Source: Collinsella aerofaciens
GTDB lineage: Bacteria > Actinomycetota > Coriobacteriia > Coriobacteriales > Coriobacteriaceae
Length of the DNA stretch: 64,000 nucleotides
Reading direction: 5' to 3'
NCBI RefSeq assembly: GCF_015561195.1
Contig: NZ_JADMSU010000001.1
Coordinates: forward strand, 186,001-250,000
Position numbers and translations under genes: made by a program. The notes under the pieces were generated by a model. It saw only the letters and a list, made by a program, of their open reading frames with translations. It was not told the origin of the DNA and ran no database searches. Positions 35,525 to 43,288 of this stretch are shown here, piece after piece; the first letter of the stretch is position 1; the number at the start of each line of letters is the position of its first letter.

Positions 35525-36052
35525 TTAGATGGGCATCGTAGAAGGTCCGCTGGCCTCTCCAACTAACCTCAGCGCTTGGTGCGCGTCAATGCATACGCCG
35601 TTGGTATGTTTGATTAGGTTTTTATCCTCTGTCACCACATAATCGGCATCAATACGATTGGCGACACCCAATATAAGATCGTCCTCAAAGTCATTGTGAT
35701 GATGCTTGAACACAAAGGAATCGAACACCTCGTCCGCTCCGACCGAGGCGATAATCGACTTTTGCCGAATCAGGCGAACGCACGCCCACGCCGTCTCGTC
35801 GGCAGCGGCGATGGCTTCGGGAGTGAGAGCTCCCACGCGGTGGGCGTCGGCCTTCATCGTCCTCCCCAAGATGTAATAGACATCTTTGACAGACAGGGAG
35901 GACGAGAAGAGAACGATATCTTCCGCTTCTGCCGCACGAGAAAAGAGCTCGACAATTGACTCGGTCGCATTCGTGCAGCCGAGAAAGTAGTCGAGCCAGA
36001 CGTTCGTGTCGATTAGCAGTTTGAGTGTGCGTTTCGCTCTGACGCCGCTCAT
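35525..36052 (-). CDS. PIN-domain toxin
   Basis: A 175-residue PIN-type endoribonuclease. The acidic active-site residues are visible in LLIDTNVWLDYFLG, in NDFEDDLILGVA and in DYVVTEDKNL. It likely cleaves RNA when free of its antitoxin. The ATG at 36052 overlaps the antitoxin stop by 4 bp (ATGA), so they are translationally coupled. Confidence 0.85.
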   Translation of the reverse strand: MSGVRAKRTLKLLIDTNVWLDYFLGCTNATESIVELFSRAAEAEDIVLFSSSLSVKDVYYILGRTMKADAHRVGALTPEAIAAADETAWACVRLIRQKSIIASVGADEVFDSFVFKHHHNDFEDDLILGVANRIDADYVVTEDKNLIKHTNGVCIDAHQALRLVGEASGPSTMPI

Positions 36053-36417
36053 GATTCGATCCAATCGCTGAATCTCTCGCTCATCATTTGGTCGTATAGC
36101 TCGTCGTAATCGAAGGCTTCATCGGCGCTCGGCCTCTGAATCGAGAACCGCTCGTAATAATTCGAAACTAACGCAGCCCCTTCCGAGACATGGGACGAAC
36201 TCGCCTTCGACCGTATGTCATCGGGCGGAACTTCGTCATTGTTCCTTTTTGCGATGGGCATATGACCGTTCTCGGTCAAGTACTGCCACAGCTCCCTCAC
36301 CGCTTGGGACGGCGTCATGCCGAGGCTTGCAAGCACCGCATCTCCCGCCTCCTTGAGTTGAGAATCGAGGCGCACATTCATCTGGGCGGAATGTCTGTCG
36401 AGCAACGCCGTTGCCAT
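36049..36417 (-). CDS. RelB/DinJ-type antitoxin
   Basis: A 122-residue protein. The N-terminal ribbon-helix-helix (MNVRLDSQLKEAGDAVLASLGMTPSQAVRELWQYL) is the RelB/DinJ DNA-binding type. The C-terminal part is acidic and probably disordered until it wraps the PIN toxin. The ATG at 36417 follows caaggagg. A perfect inverted repeat lies in its promoter region, as expected for autorepression. Confidence 0.85.
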   Translation of the reverse strand: MATALLDRHSAQMNVRLDSQLKEAGDAVLASLGMTPSQAVRELWQYLTENGHMPIAKRNNDEVPPDDIRSKASSSHVSEGAALVSNYYERFSIQRPSADEAFDYDELYDQMMSERFSDWIES

Positions 36418-36432
36418 AACCTTGCCTCCTTG

Positions 36433-36464
36433 TGTGCTATACAAACCTCTTGAATTAAGTATAG
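36433..36464 (-). promoter_or_regulatory. Operator/promoter of the toxin-antitoxin operon
   Basis: TGCTATAC and GTATAGCA (36433-36440, 36457-36464) are perfect inverted repeats. On the minus strand TTGCTA and TGTATA inside them are 18 bp apart and would serve as -35 and -10, so a repressor bound here would cover the promoter. Inference. Confidence 0.6.
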
Positions 36465-36638
36465 CAAGTTGTCAAGCAACTGGATGTCTCGACACAGAAG
36501 CACTTATTGGACCGGTTTTGCCGTTGTAGAATTAGTCAATAAAATAAGCTGATACATGTTTGGGATAACTGCCCACATCAGCTGCAATTCGCTATCCACA
36601 GGCAATAAGCCCCGCAACGAAGCGCCATGCACAAGCTT

Positions 36639-38270
36639 TTACAGTTCAATCACTTCGTCGCAAGCCTCAAGCAACTCGGGATCATGCGAGACAACAACCA
36701 CTATATGATCTTCTTTCTTCTGTTGCAGAATATCAATGAACGCTGCCCTACTCGCTCCGTCAAGAGCCGACGTCGGTTCATCGAATAACATGACGGGTGA
36801 GTCCTTAAGCAATACACGAATAATCGCAATCTTCTGCTTCTCACCACCCGATATATTATGGTTTTGCTCGTCCAGCACCCCATCAAGACCATTGGGAAGT
36901 GTTGAGACCAGTTTGGTCAGACCAAACTGGTCTACAAGTCGCCCGACTTCAAGAATTGGACAACTATCGCCCGCGAGTAGCGTCAGATTCTCTCTGAGTG
37001 TTCCGTTAACGATATCAGGTTCTTGCTCGGCAATACCAACGACATACGAGCGTAGATTTATAGAATCAATCTGGCTCAAATCAACCTCGTCATAAGCAAT
37101 AGTCCCAACGCAATCATCGGGATATAGACCAGCCATGCCATCGAGAAGCGTGCTTTTCCCGCTTCCGTTTGCACCCGACACGCCGTATAAGACTCCTCGA
37201 TTAAGCGAGATGAGCTCTGGATAATCTATGATTCGATCGGTATCAGGGCGACAAATCGACAGGCCCTTGCACACAAGTGAAACAGGAGAACCAATGCGGA
37301 CAGAACCGTTCGCCTCTTCATCCATTGCCCAAAGGCGCTTAAGGCGTTGGGCGCTCACCTTGCTCGCCTGGTAGCTTTTGCCCCAAGAAAGCAAGTTCAC
37401 CAGAGCAGAATTGGCGCTCGAGTAATAGCTCAATGCCGTCAGCAGAAAACCAACCGGCATTTTGCCTGCGACAATCTCACAGCCTCCAATCGCAAGCAAA
37501 CAGAACTGCGCAAAGGAAAAAATCAACTGATTCGCAAGTTCGAACCGTGATCCGGCTTTTTGGTTAGCCAATATAGCTGGATAAAGACCATCAAAAGCCT
37601 TCTGCAGCCTCAAGGAATAGAAATCGAATAATGAATGGCGACGAAGAAAGGAGACGCTCTCCAGCTGGCTCTGGAGAGTCCCATAGAAAGCAGCGGTCTT
37701 TTCTTGAAACTCAAAGCCTCGATTGAACAGCAGCCCACTAAACAATCGATAAACTATTGCCCCCGTAACGATGCAGGCTAGACAAGCAATCGCCATCGCA
37801 ATGTTTATATTCATCAACATAATCAAGGAACAAATAATCGTTGCAACACCGCCAATGATATTTGACGCCGATGTTATTCCGAATATTATGAGATCGTTTG
37901 AATCGTGATTGATTTGCTGATTATAATAGCCCGCATCAAATCCGATGAAAAACTTCCGGGGCAAACGCTTGACGTGTTCAAGTGTGTCAGCGTTAAGTTG
38001 ATATCCCGCATGCGCTTGAAGGTCGACATAGATTAGGGAAGTCCAATAGGCCAACACCGACCCCACAATGGCGACCACGCCAATCGCGAAAATACATAAG
38101 GCTAGCGTCCGCAAACTAATACCGAGGACATTTTTTGCAGCCAGCACATTTACAGTCAGTCCCAACAAATATGGTTCAGCAAGGCTGCAAAGCTGAGACA
38201 AGACATCGAGAAACAGATAGACATAAAGCCTTGGCTTATGGAGGAGATATATCTTCCAAAATCTAAACAT
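36639..38270 (-). CDS. ABC exporter (fused membrane and ATPase domains), peptide-export candidate
   Basis: A 543-residue half transporter of the exporter class. Five to six hydrophobic segments come first (about 1-300). The nucleotide-binding domain has Walker A GVSGANGSGKSTLL, signature NISGGEKQK, Walker B VMLFDEPTSALD and switch VSHDPE. There is no N-terminal C39 peptidase domain, so leader removal, if any, needs another enzyme. The start at 38270 overlaps the radical SAM gene by 8 bp, so it is part of the peptide operon and probably exports the matured peptide. The gene is visibly AT-richer than its surroundings. Confidence 0.85.
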   Translation of the reverse strand: MFRFWKIYLLHKPRLYVYLFLDVLSQLCSLAEPYLLGLTVNVLAAKNVLGISLRTLALCIFAIGVVAIVGSVLAYWTSLIYVDLQAHAGYQLNADTLEHVKRLPRKFFIGFDAGYYNQQINHDSNDLIIFGITSASNIIGGVATIICSLIMLMNINIAMAIACLACIVTGAIVYRLFSGLLFNRGFEFQEKTAAFYGTLQSQLESVSFLRRHSLFDFYSLRLQKAFDGLYPAILANQKAGSRFELANQLIFSFAQFCLLAIGGCEIVAGKMPVGFLLTALSYYSSANSALVNLLSWGKSYQASKVSAQRLKRLWAMDEEANGSVRIGSPVSLVCKGLSICRPDTDRIIDYPELISLNRGVLYGVSGANGSGKSTLLDGMAGLYPDDCVGTIAYDEVDLSQIDSINLRSYVVGIAEQEPDIVNGTLRENLTLLAGDSCPILEVGRLVDQFGLTKLVSTLPNGLDGVLDEQNHNISGGEKQKIAIIRVLLKDSPVMLFDEPTSALDGASRAAFIDILQQKKEDHIVVVVSHDPELLEACDEVIEL

Positions 38271-39549
38271 CGTGATTTGCCCCATGCGAATACTGATAAT
38301 TACAAGCCAACCGCATTCTCTGCCTAGCATTGAATTTAACGCTCGCGCATTTTCTCTGACCCTCCATCGCGGCGTGGGGACATCCGCCCATACAAGCCGG
38401 AAACATTACACACTCGCCACATACTGGGTCGTTTGGTAAATACTCCATCCATTTCAAATAGTTCGAATTGGCTTTCACACCTTCTCGAACATTTCCAACG
38501 GCGCACTCGCCCTTGCCAACCTCATCCCAACATTTAAAAAGTCTACCAAGCGGATCGATGACAAACGAATTAAGGGAAACCGCACAGCAGACACCTGGTT
38601 CATACGGCGTAAACGGAATAACGTTGAATCCGCGCTCGCTAGCTTTATCCATAAAGAACGTTTCAACTTGAGAGAACCCACGCTGAGAAAAACAATGAAT
38701 GTCATTTGAGCAAGTCTCGTTAACATTGTCGACCGCAGCAAGATAAATCGCGACTTTACCGCGAAGCCCTTTAGCGTCAAGCTCGTCAATCAACGCATCG
38801 ACCTCTTTGCTATTGGACTCATCGACATTCACGCGAATGGTAATCTGAAGAACATCGGCACATGAGATTATATTGTCGATAATGGCATCATATGTCGGAC
38901 GACCGTCGGCCGGGACCCTCCGCGAATCATGATCCCTCTTTGAGCCATCGATAGTGATTTGAACCGAACCGACCTGACAATCAGCAAGCTTCTGAGCAAT
39001 TTCTCGCGTCAGGAGATATCCGTTCGTTACCATTCCGGCAGAATAAGTAGCGCCTGGCCTAATCACCCCTCTCAGTTCTTTTGTCAGTCGCTCGATCATG
39101 TCCACACAGAGCAGGGGTTCGCCTCCATACCAGTCAACGTGAAGATCGTTGATCCCGGGATAGCCGGAACGCACGAATTCTGCGATATCCGTCATTGTCT
39201 CTTCTGACATAGTGGGGCGCGAGCAGCCCTTTTCATAGCAGTAGGGACACCTAAAATTGCATGCCAGCGTTGGAGCAATCGTCAGTCCTAAATAGTCATT
39301 TGCAAACCTTGCCGACAAACTCTCAAGCATCAACATTCGCCGCTCGTCAACATCGTCATCTACCAACATGCCACCCATCTTAAGGGCCTCTTCGAAATCA
39401 CCATCCAAGGCGGCGGCACCCTTGCGATATAAATTCAGCTCATTCGTGTGCGCGGCGTCAAGGTCGAGAACGCCACCAGACTGGGTATTGTAGATAGTGA
39501 TACCGTTCACATCATTCTCTTCAATAACGTTAAATTCAGACTCTTTCAT
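38263..39549 (-). CDS. Radical SAM/SPASM peptide maturase
   Basis: A 428-residue protein. Residues 1-88 look like a peptide-recognition region. The radical SAM cluster motif is Cys97, Cys101 and Cys104 in CNFRCPYC, followed by DWYGGEPLL. The C-terminus has a SPASM-type set of cysteines for auxiliary Fe-S clusters (CCAV, FKCWDE, ECAVGN, CGECVMFPACMGGCPH, KCAS). Enzymes of this build form thioether or carbon-carbon links in ribosomal peptides. It directly abuts a permease gene and overlaps an exporter gene. The nearest substrate candidate is the Cys-rich peptide at 41973-42083. Confidence 0.9.
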   Translation of the reverse strand: MKESEFNVIEENDVNGITIYNTQSGGVLDLDAAHTNELNLYRKGAAALDGDFEEALKMGGMLVDDDVDERRMLMLESLSARFANDYLGLTIAPTLACNFRCPYCYEKGCSRPTMSEETMTDIAEFVRSGYPGINDLHVDWYGGEPLLCVDMIERLTKELRGVIRPGATYSAGMVTNGYLLTREIAQKLADCQVGSVQITIDGSKRDHDSRRVPADGRPTYDAIIDNIISCADVLQITIRVNVDESNSKEVDALIDELDAKGLRGKVAIYLAAVDNVNETCSNDIHCFSQRGFSQVETFFMDKASERGFNVIPFTPYEPGVCCAVSLNSFVIDPLGRLFKCWDEVGKGECAVGNVREGVKANSNYLKWMEYLPNDPVCGECVMFPACMGGCPHAAMEGQRKCASVKFNARQRMRLACNYQYSHGANHDV

Positions 39550-40359
39550 TTATATGCTCCGTTTTCTGATAGCACCCTTGATAGCCCAACAAAGTCCGAG
39601 GATGACAATGGGAACGACTGTTGCCAGCGCTACAAATAGCAACGTCCCCGGTACGATGAATTGAATTGGCCGCGGGGACGCAAGGGTCGCCAGCCATGTC
39701 AAGTGCAGTGGCATATTTGGATTCCCGTACCCCAAATAAAGCAGCAGGATGATGAACGATAGAACAAACGCGCCATTTCCAAAGAGCGAGATGGCCAAGA
39801 CGAGCAGCAGGCATAACGTTGCGCAAATCAAGGCAGCAAGAGACAGCCGAAGAAGAAACTCTCCGATCATATCCATCGTCATTCCTGTGCCACTCGCGCT
39901 TTGGACCGCACCAACGAGTATCGAAAAGAGAACAAAACCACCGACAAGCGTGACAATCGAGACAAGAGTCCTTGCAACCAACAACTGTACTGTTTTCATT
40001 CCCCTTGCATAGGAAACAAGCCATTGAGATCCCGTTATCGGAGTTCGAAACGCATAGCCGATGACGAGAACAGCAACAATAGGAAAGAACAGAGAATGGG
40101 CAAGCGGTGCCACAGCGGAAAGGTAGCGAGCTCCATCTTTAACGAGGTCTCCCGGAATTCCCCCGAAACCATATTGTGGGTTTGGAAAGAAGCCCATAAC
40201 ACCGTCGCCAAGCCAATCGCTCGTTCCGTAGGCTCTCCATGGTTCATAAGACACAGAATAAAGCAATGCGAGTACGAAACCTGCCGCAATCAGCAGAAGA
40301 GGCGCTTTGCTCTTCATAACTCGATAGGCTTCAGCCTTAATCATATCTTCGCAGCGCAT
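39550..40359 (-). CDS. ABC-2-type membrane protein (immunity/export permease)
   Basis: A 269-residue membrane protein with about six hydrophobic segments. It starts MRCEDMIKAEAYRVMKSK and resembles ABC-2-type permeases of bacitracin- or lantibiotic-immunity transporters. It lies directly after a similar permease and before the maturase gene. The ATG at 40359 follows ggaggggg. It probably pairs with the other permease and the ATPase at 41143-41871. Confidence 0.75.
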   Translation of the reverse strand: MRCEDMIKAEAYRVMKSKAPLLLIAAGFVLALLYSVSYEPWRAYGTSDWLGDGVMGFFPNPQYGFGGIPGDLVKDGARYLSAVAPLAHSLFFPIVAVLVIGYAFRTPITGSQWLVSYARGMKTVQLLVARTLVSIVTLVGGFVLFSILVGAVQSASGTGMTMDMIGEFLLRLSLAALICATLCLLLVLAISLFGNGAFVLSFIILLLYLGYGNPNMPLHLTWLATLASPRPIQFIVPGTLLFVALATVVPIVILGLCWAIKGAIRKRSI

Positions 40360-40361
40360 TT

Positions 40362-41165
40362 CTACCCCCTCCTCGCTTTGATTCCCATGACCCCGAGCTG
40401 CAACGAAACAACGGTGCAAATAACAGAGAAAAGAATGATCTGGTTAATGGCTAGGCCTTGAAAGCACAGATTTCCAAGATGGCGTAAGTATGGTCCGACT
40501 GAGAGCCACCAGGGAATTAGCGTCGATGCGTGATTGGAAAAGACCACCAGCGTATATTCATCGGAGGCGAGCAGCGTCCCGACCAACACCAACATAATGC
40601 TAAGCGGTGCATTTCTAAGTAAATAGAAAACTGCCATCGACTGAGCTACTAATGCAGCCAAAATAGCATCAATCAAAAGCAACACGGGCAAGTATCTATC
40701 AAGAAACACCCGCCCATCCACATAGCAGCCAAGCGGAGATTTGAAGAGAGTGAATCCCGAAAACAGGTTGAACGCTGTTGAAGTTGCAATCGTCAGAACA
40801 AGCCACTTTGCGACAACGGCCTTTGCTACACCCGTCCCTTTTGCATACGTCACTTCAGAAGACCTGCTTTGATAATCCATGGCGCAGGAAATAACAATGC
40901 ATCCGACTAGAACGAAAAACCACTCGTAGGTCATGAATAGTGCCGTCCGAACCGCCGAACCAGCCGGGTCAGTCTTGTCGAGGATGTTTGCAAAGAAACC
41001 AATCTGTTTGCTGACTCCCCCTAAATCAGATGTTCCATAAGTCCCATACATATTTGGATTACAGACATCTTTAACAATCCAAATTCCCCAGATCAACAAC
41101 ACGAAAAAGGCTGGATTTCTGAGCAACCGACGGGCTTCGCATCTAATCAGTCGCAGAAGTTGCAT
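40362..41165 (-). CDS. ABC-2-type membrane protein (immunity/export permease)
   Basis: A 267-residue membrane protein with about six hydrophobic segments. The start (MQLLRLIRCEARRLLRNPAF) is typical of ABC-2 permeases of the BcrB/lantibiotic-immunity type. It shares short stretches with the next permease (a Y-G-T-S-D loop and a Y-A-K-G motif), so the two may be paralogues. It overlaps the end of the ATPase gene by 23 bp. Confidence 0.75.
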   Translation of the reverse strand: MQLLRLIRCEARRLLRNPAFFVLLIWGIWIVKDVCNPNMYGTYGTSDLGGVSKQIGFFANILDKTDPAGSAVRTALFMTYEWFFVLVGCIVISCAMDYQSRSSEVTYAKGTGVAKAVVAKWLVLTIATSTAFNLFSGFTLFKSPLGCYVDGRVFLDRYLPVLLLIDAILAALVAQSMAVFYLLRNAPLSIMLVLVGTLLASDEYTLVVFSNHASTLIPWWLSVGPYLRHLGNLCFQGLAINQIILFSVICTVVSLQLGVMGIKARRG

Positions 41166-41871
41166 TATCTGCCTCCCCGATCAAATCCAAAAACCGCTTT
41201 TCCAGACTTCTGTCTTTGTAGGAGTTTTCTTCCTTAACGAGAAGTCTGCCTTGATGGAGAAAAGCAAAAGATGTCGCAACTTTCTCCAATTCATCTAGGT
41301 TATGGCTTGAGATGAGCACCGTTTTATCCCGTTTGTCCTTCAACGACAGTAGGAGATCACGCACCTCAATCACACCCACTGGATCGAGCCCGTTTATGGG
41401 TTCATCCATGATGAGTAGCTGCGGGTTGCCCAGAAGAGCCGTTCCGATATCCAGACGACGCTTCATGCCGAGCGAGTATTGTTTTACCGATGCATCCGCC
41501 GCATTTTCTAGGCCAACGGCAGTGAGCACTCGATTAACTTCACTTTTCGGCAACCCCCACTCGATACAGCGTGAGATCAAGTTTTCTCGACCGGTTAAGT
41601 TCAAGAATGCCCCACAGCCGTCGGGGACGAATCCGATATTTCTGCGTGCTCTTGCCAGACCTGTTCTCCCAGACTCGCCGAAAAAACTGATTGAGCCTTT
41701 CGTTGCCTTAAGCAAACCGAGGAGAATATCAATCAACGTACTCTTCCCCGCGCCGTTCTCCCCAACGAGAGCGCACACTTCGCCCTCATCTATATCAAAT
41801 GAAACATCAGACAACGCCCAACTTTTGCCGTAGCGTTTTGATAGATCCTTGATTGAAATCACATTACCCAT
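41143..41871 (-). CDS. ABC transporter ATP-binding protein, BcrA/immunity type
   Basis: A 242-residue ATPase. It shows Walker A GENGAGKST, Q-loop region RNIGFVPDGCGAFLNLTGREN, signature YSLGMKRRL, Walker B LLIMDEPINGLD and switch ISSHN. This GMKRRL-type signature is common in bacitracin and lantibiotic self-protection transporters. It likely powers the two membrane proteins that follow, giving immunity to the peptide or helping release it. It is separated from the putative precursor gene by an attenuator hairpin. Confidence 0.88.
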   Translation of the reverse strand: MGNVISIKDLSKRYGKSWALSDVSFDIDEGEVCALVGENGAGKSTLIDILLGLLKATKGSISFFGESGRTGLARARRNIGFVPDGCGAFLNLTGRENLISRCIEWGLPKSEVNRVLTAVGLENAADASVKQYSLGMKRRLDIGTALLGNPQLLIMDEPINGLDPVGVIEVRDLLLSLKDKRDKTVLISSHNLDELEKVATSFAFLHQGRLLVKEENSYKDRSLEKRFLDLIGEADNATSATD

Positions 41872-41888
41872 GTTTCATGAACCTCATT

Positions 41889-41932
41889 AAAAGGCAGCGC
41901 GGCCGATGGATGGCAGTTATCGACCACGCTGC
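41889..41932 (-). terminator. Attenuator between precursor peptide and transporter genes
   Basis: The minus-strand 14-bp stem GCAGCGTGGTCGAT pairs with ATCGGCCGCGCTGC (two G-U pairs) and is followed by CTTTTAAT. Such leaky terminators behind the precursor gene are common in ribosomal peptide operons and keep precursor transcripts in excess. Confidence 0.7.
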
Positions 41933-41972
41933 TTGCCCTCTGCTGTCTTAACCAGCATTAACGTTCGCGTTG

Positions 41973-42083
41973 CTAGAAATGAACATATACGCCAAAACAG
42001 CTACAGCGCGAACACGGGTGGTAATTGCGGCAGCCACCACCGCCACCCTGCACGTTGCTACACGGATCGATTACCCAGTTCAT
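41973..42083 (-). CDS. Putative Cys/Gly-rich RiPP precursor peptide, 36 aa
   Basis: A short gene read directly from the sequence. The ATG at 42083 is preceded by gtaggtaatt and the stop is TAG at 41973-41975. The 36-residue product starts MNWVIDPCSN, has five consecutive Gly at 13-17, Cys at 8, 18, 24, 27 and 29, and ends in an aromatic tail. Size, composition, position first in the operon, its own promoter and the attenuator behind it all fit a precursor for the radical SAM/SPASM enzyme downstream. The leader, if the first residues are one, is very short. In layout it faintly recalls Clo7bot-type Cys-rich peptides from memory only. Expression is not proven. Confidence 0.75.
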   Translation of the reverse strand: MNWVIDPCSNVQGGGGGCRNYHPCSRCSCFGVYVHF

Positions 42084-42122
42084 AATTACCTACTTTCGAT
42101 TTATCGTCTGTTTTAATACTCC

Positions 42123-42154
42123 GTTATCGTATATCGATAACCTTATGATTTCAA
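42123..42154 (-). promoter_or_regulatory. Promoter with palindromic operator of the peptide operon
   Basis: Minus-strand TTGAAA (42149-42154) and TACGAT (42126-42131) are 17 bp apart. The -10 lies inside GTTATCG-N5-CGATAAC (42123-42129, 42135-42141), a perfect palindrome. The XRE-type protein encoded at 42255-42581 is the natural candidate to bind it. Confidence 0.6.
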
Positions 42155-42177
42155 GAACTTTTTTTTCTAAATAAATT

Positions 42178-42211
42178 AAGGCTCCTACCGATCGTTTGCG
42201 GTAGGAGCCTT
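42178..42211 (-). terminator. Terminator of the regulator unit
   Basis: Perfect 13-bp stem (AAGGCTCCTACCG with its complement) followed on the minus strand by AATTTATTT. It separates the regulator genes from the peptide operon. Confidence 0.85.
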
Positions 42212-42254
42212 GCATGCATACGTATTTGTCTTCTTGTCTTCTTATTCTGTTTTG

Positions 42255-42581
42255 TTATTCCTTAGAAAGATCTACTACGTAAACCTCTGTAGGCAATATC
42301 TCGGAAGGGTCGGGATTGCGTCTTTGCAAAATCTTATTCCGCGCACGCGCGATGGTAAGTTCCTCAAGTTCTATTTCACTCACGCGACGGATCAAATCTC
42401 CCGGCTGACAATCCAACTCAACACAGATATCGAGCAATGTCTTCAAGCGTATAGCCTTAATTTTTGCATTACGGATTTTAGAAATGTTAGCTGGCGTATG
42501 CCCAGTCGCTCTTATTAGATCGGCATTTGTTTTCCCGGTCTTAAGCAAAAGTGTCTCAACCTCAATAATGAGATAATCCAT
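42255..42581 (-). CDS. XRE-family helix-turn-helix regulator, YozG-like
   Basis: A 108-residue protein. Residues 1-65 form a Cro/C1-type helix-turn-helix (LLLKTGKTNADLIRATGHTPANISKIRNAK, then LLDICVELDCQPGDLIR). The short C-terminal tail is acidic and of unknown role. It lies 10 bp after a DUF2975 gene, a pairing seen widely in Gram-positive bacteria. It faces the peptide operon across a terminator and probably controls it. The ATG at 42581 follows aggtg. Confidence 0.85.
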   Translation of the reverse strand: MDYLIIEVETLLLKTGKTNADLIRATGHTPANISKIRNAKIKAIRLKTLLDICVELDCQPGDLIRRVSEIELEELTIARARNKILQRRNPDPSEILPTEVYVVDLSKE

Positions 42582-42591
42582 GGTCAATCAC

Positions 42592-43161
42592 CTAGACCAA
42601 ATCATCAGACTGGGACTGCAAAAGCGCCCCATAGCGCCAGAAGATTGACAAAGCGAAAGCGACCATCATTGCAATGATGGATCCCACATCCAACGTGATG
42701 CCTGAGTCACCAATCTGAAGGAGAGCGGAATTCATACGACAGCTCAACATACAATTGCCCATCATTATTTTTAAATCGCTACCAATCTGTAGAGAGCCCA
42801 TCACGGCATTGATTGCAAATAGGCAAGCAATAACGGTAATCATCCGTGCATGTCGAATAGTAAAAGGCGATTGACGACGGGCGACATCGAAGCTGATGCT
42901 TAACAATGTGAACTCCCCTGCAAGGAGCAAAACCGCCCATAGCGCCAAGTTTGGGAGCGCGATGCTGCCGCCCTTACCAAGCTCAACGACCCCCTCGATT
43001 ACCACTGCGCCGTTCAAAATACTTTGGCATGCAACAACAAATGCCGAACCAAAGACGGCGATGGTAGCGATGGCAATAAGTACCAGCACGGCACAAAGAA
43101 CCATTCCGATTTTTCTCATGTTATCGAACGACATCTCAATTCTTTGAGCGCTATTCGCCAT
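42592..43161 (-). CDS. DUF2975 membrane protein
   Basis: A 189-residue protein with four hydrophobic segments. It has the DUF2975 look: a region beginning LLSISFDVARRQSPF, followed by RHARMITVIACLFAINAVMGS. Partner genes of YozG-like regulators usually encode this family; the membrane protein may sense a signal and control the regulator. The ATG at 43161 is preceded by aaggag. It is AT-richer than the flanking clpC. Confidence 0.82.
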   Translation of the reverse strand: MANSAQRIEMSFDNMRKIGMVLCAVLVLIAIATIAVFGSAFVVACQSILNGAVVIEGVVELGKGGSIALPNLALWAVLLLAGEFTLLSISFDVARRQSPFTIRHARMITVIACLFAINAVMGSLQIGSDLKIMMGNCMLSCRMNSALLQIGDSGITLDVGSIIAMMVAFALSIFWRYGALLQSQSDDLV

Positions 43162-43232
43162 AGTAACTCCTTTTGCAATCCAGCAGAACTTTTTCAATTA
43201 TTTTATCGTTACCGGAAACTCTTCTCTACAAG

Positions 43233-43263
43233 AAAAGGGGCGCACCTCCATCGGAAACGCCCC
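43233..43263 (-). terminator. Terminator of clpC
   Basis: Stem GGGGCG/CGCCCC (43237-43242, 43258-43263) followed by TTTT on the minus strand, 25 bp after the clpC stop. Confidence 0.75.
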
Positions 43264-43288
43264 CATCATGCAAGGTTATATTCAATCC

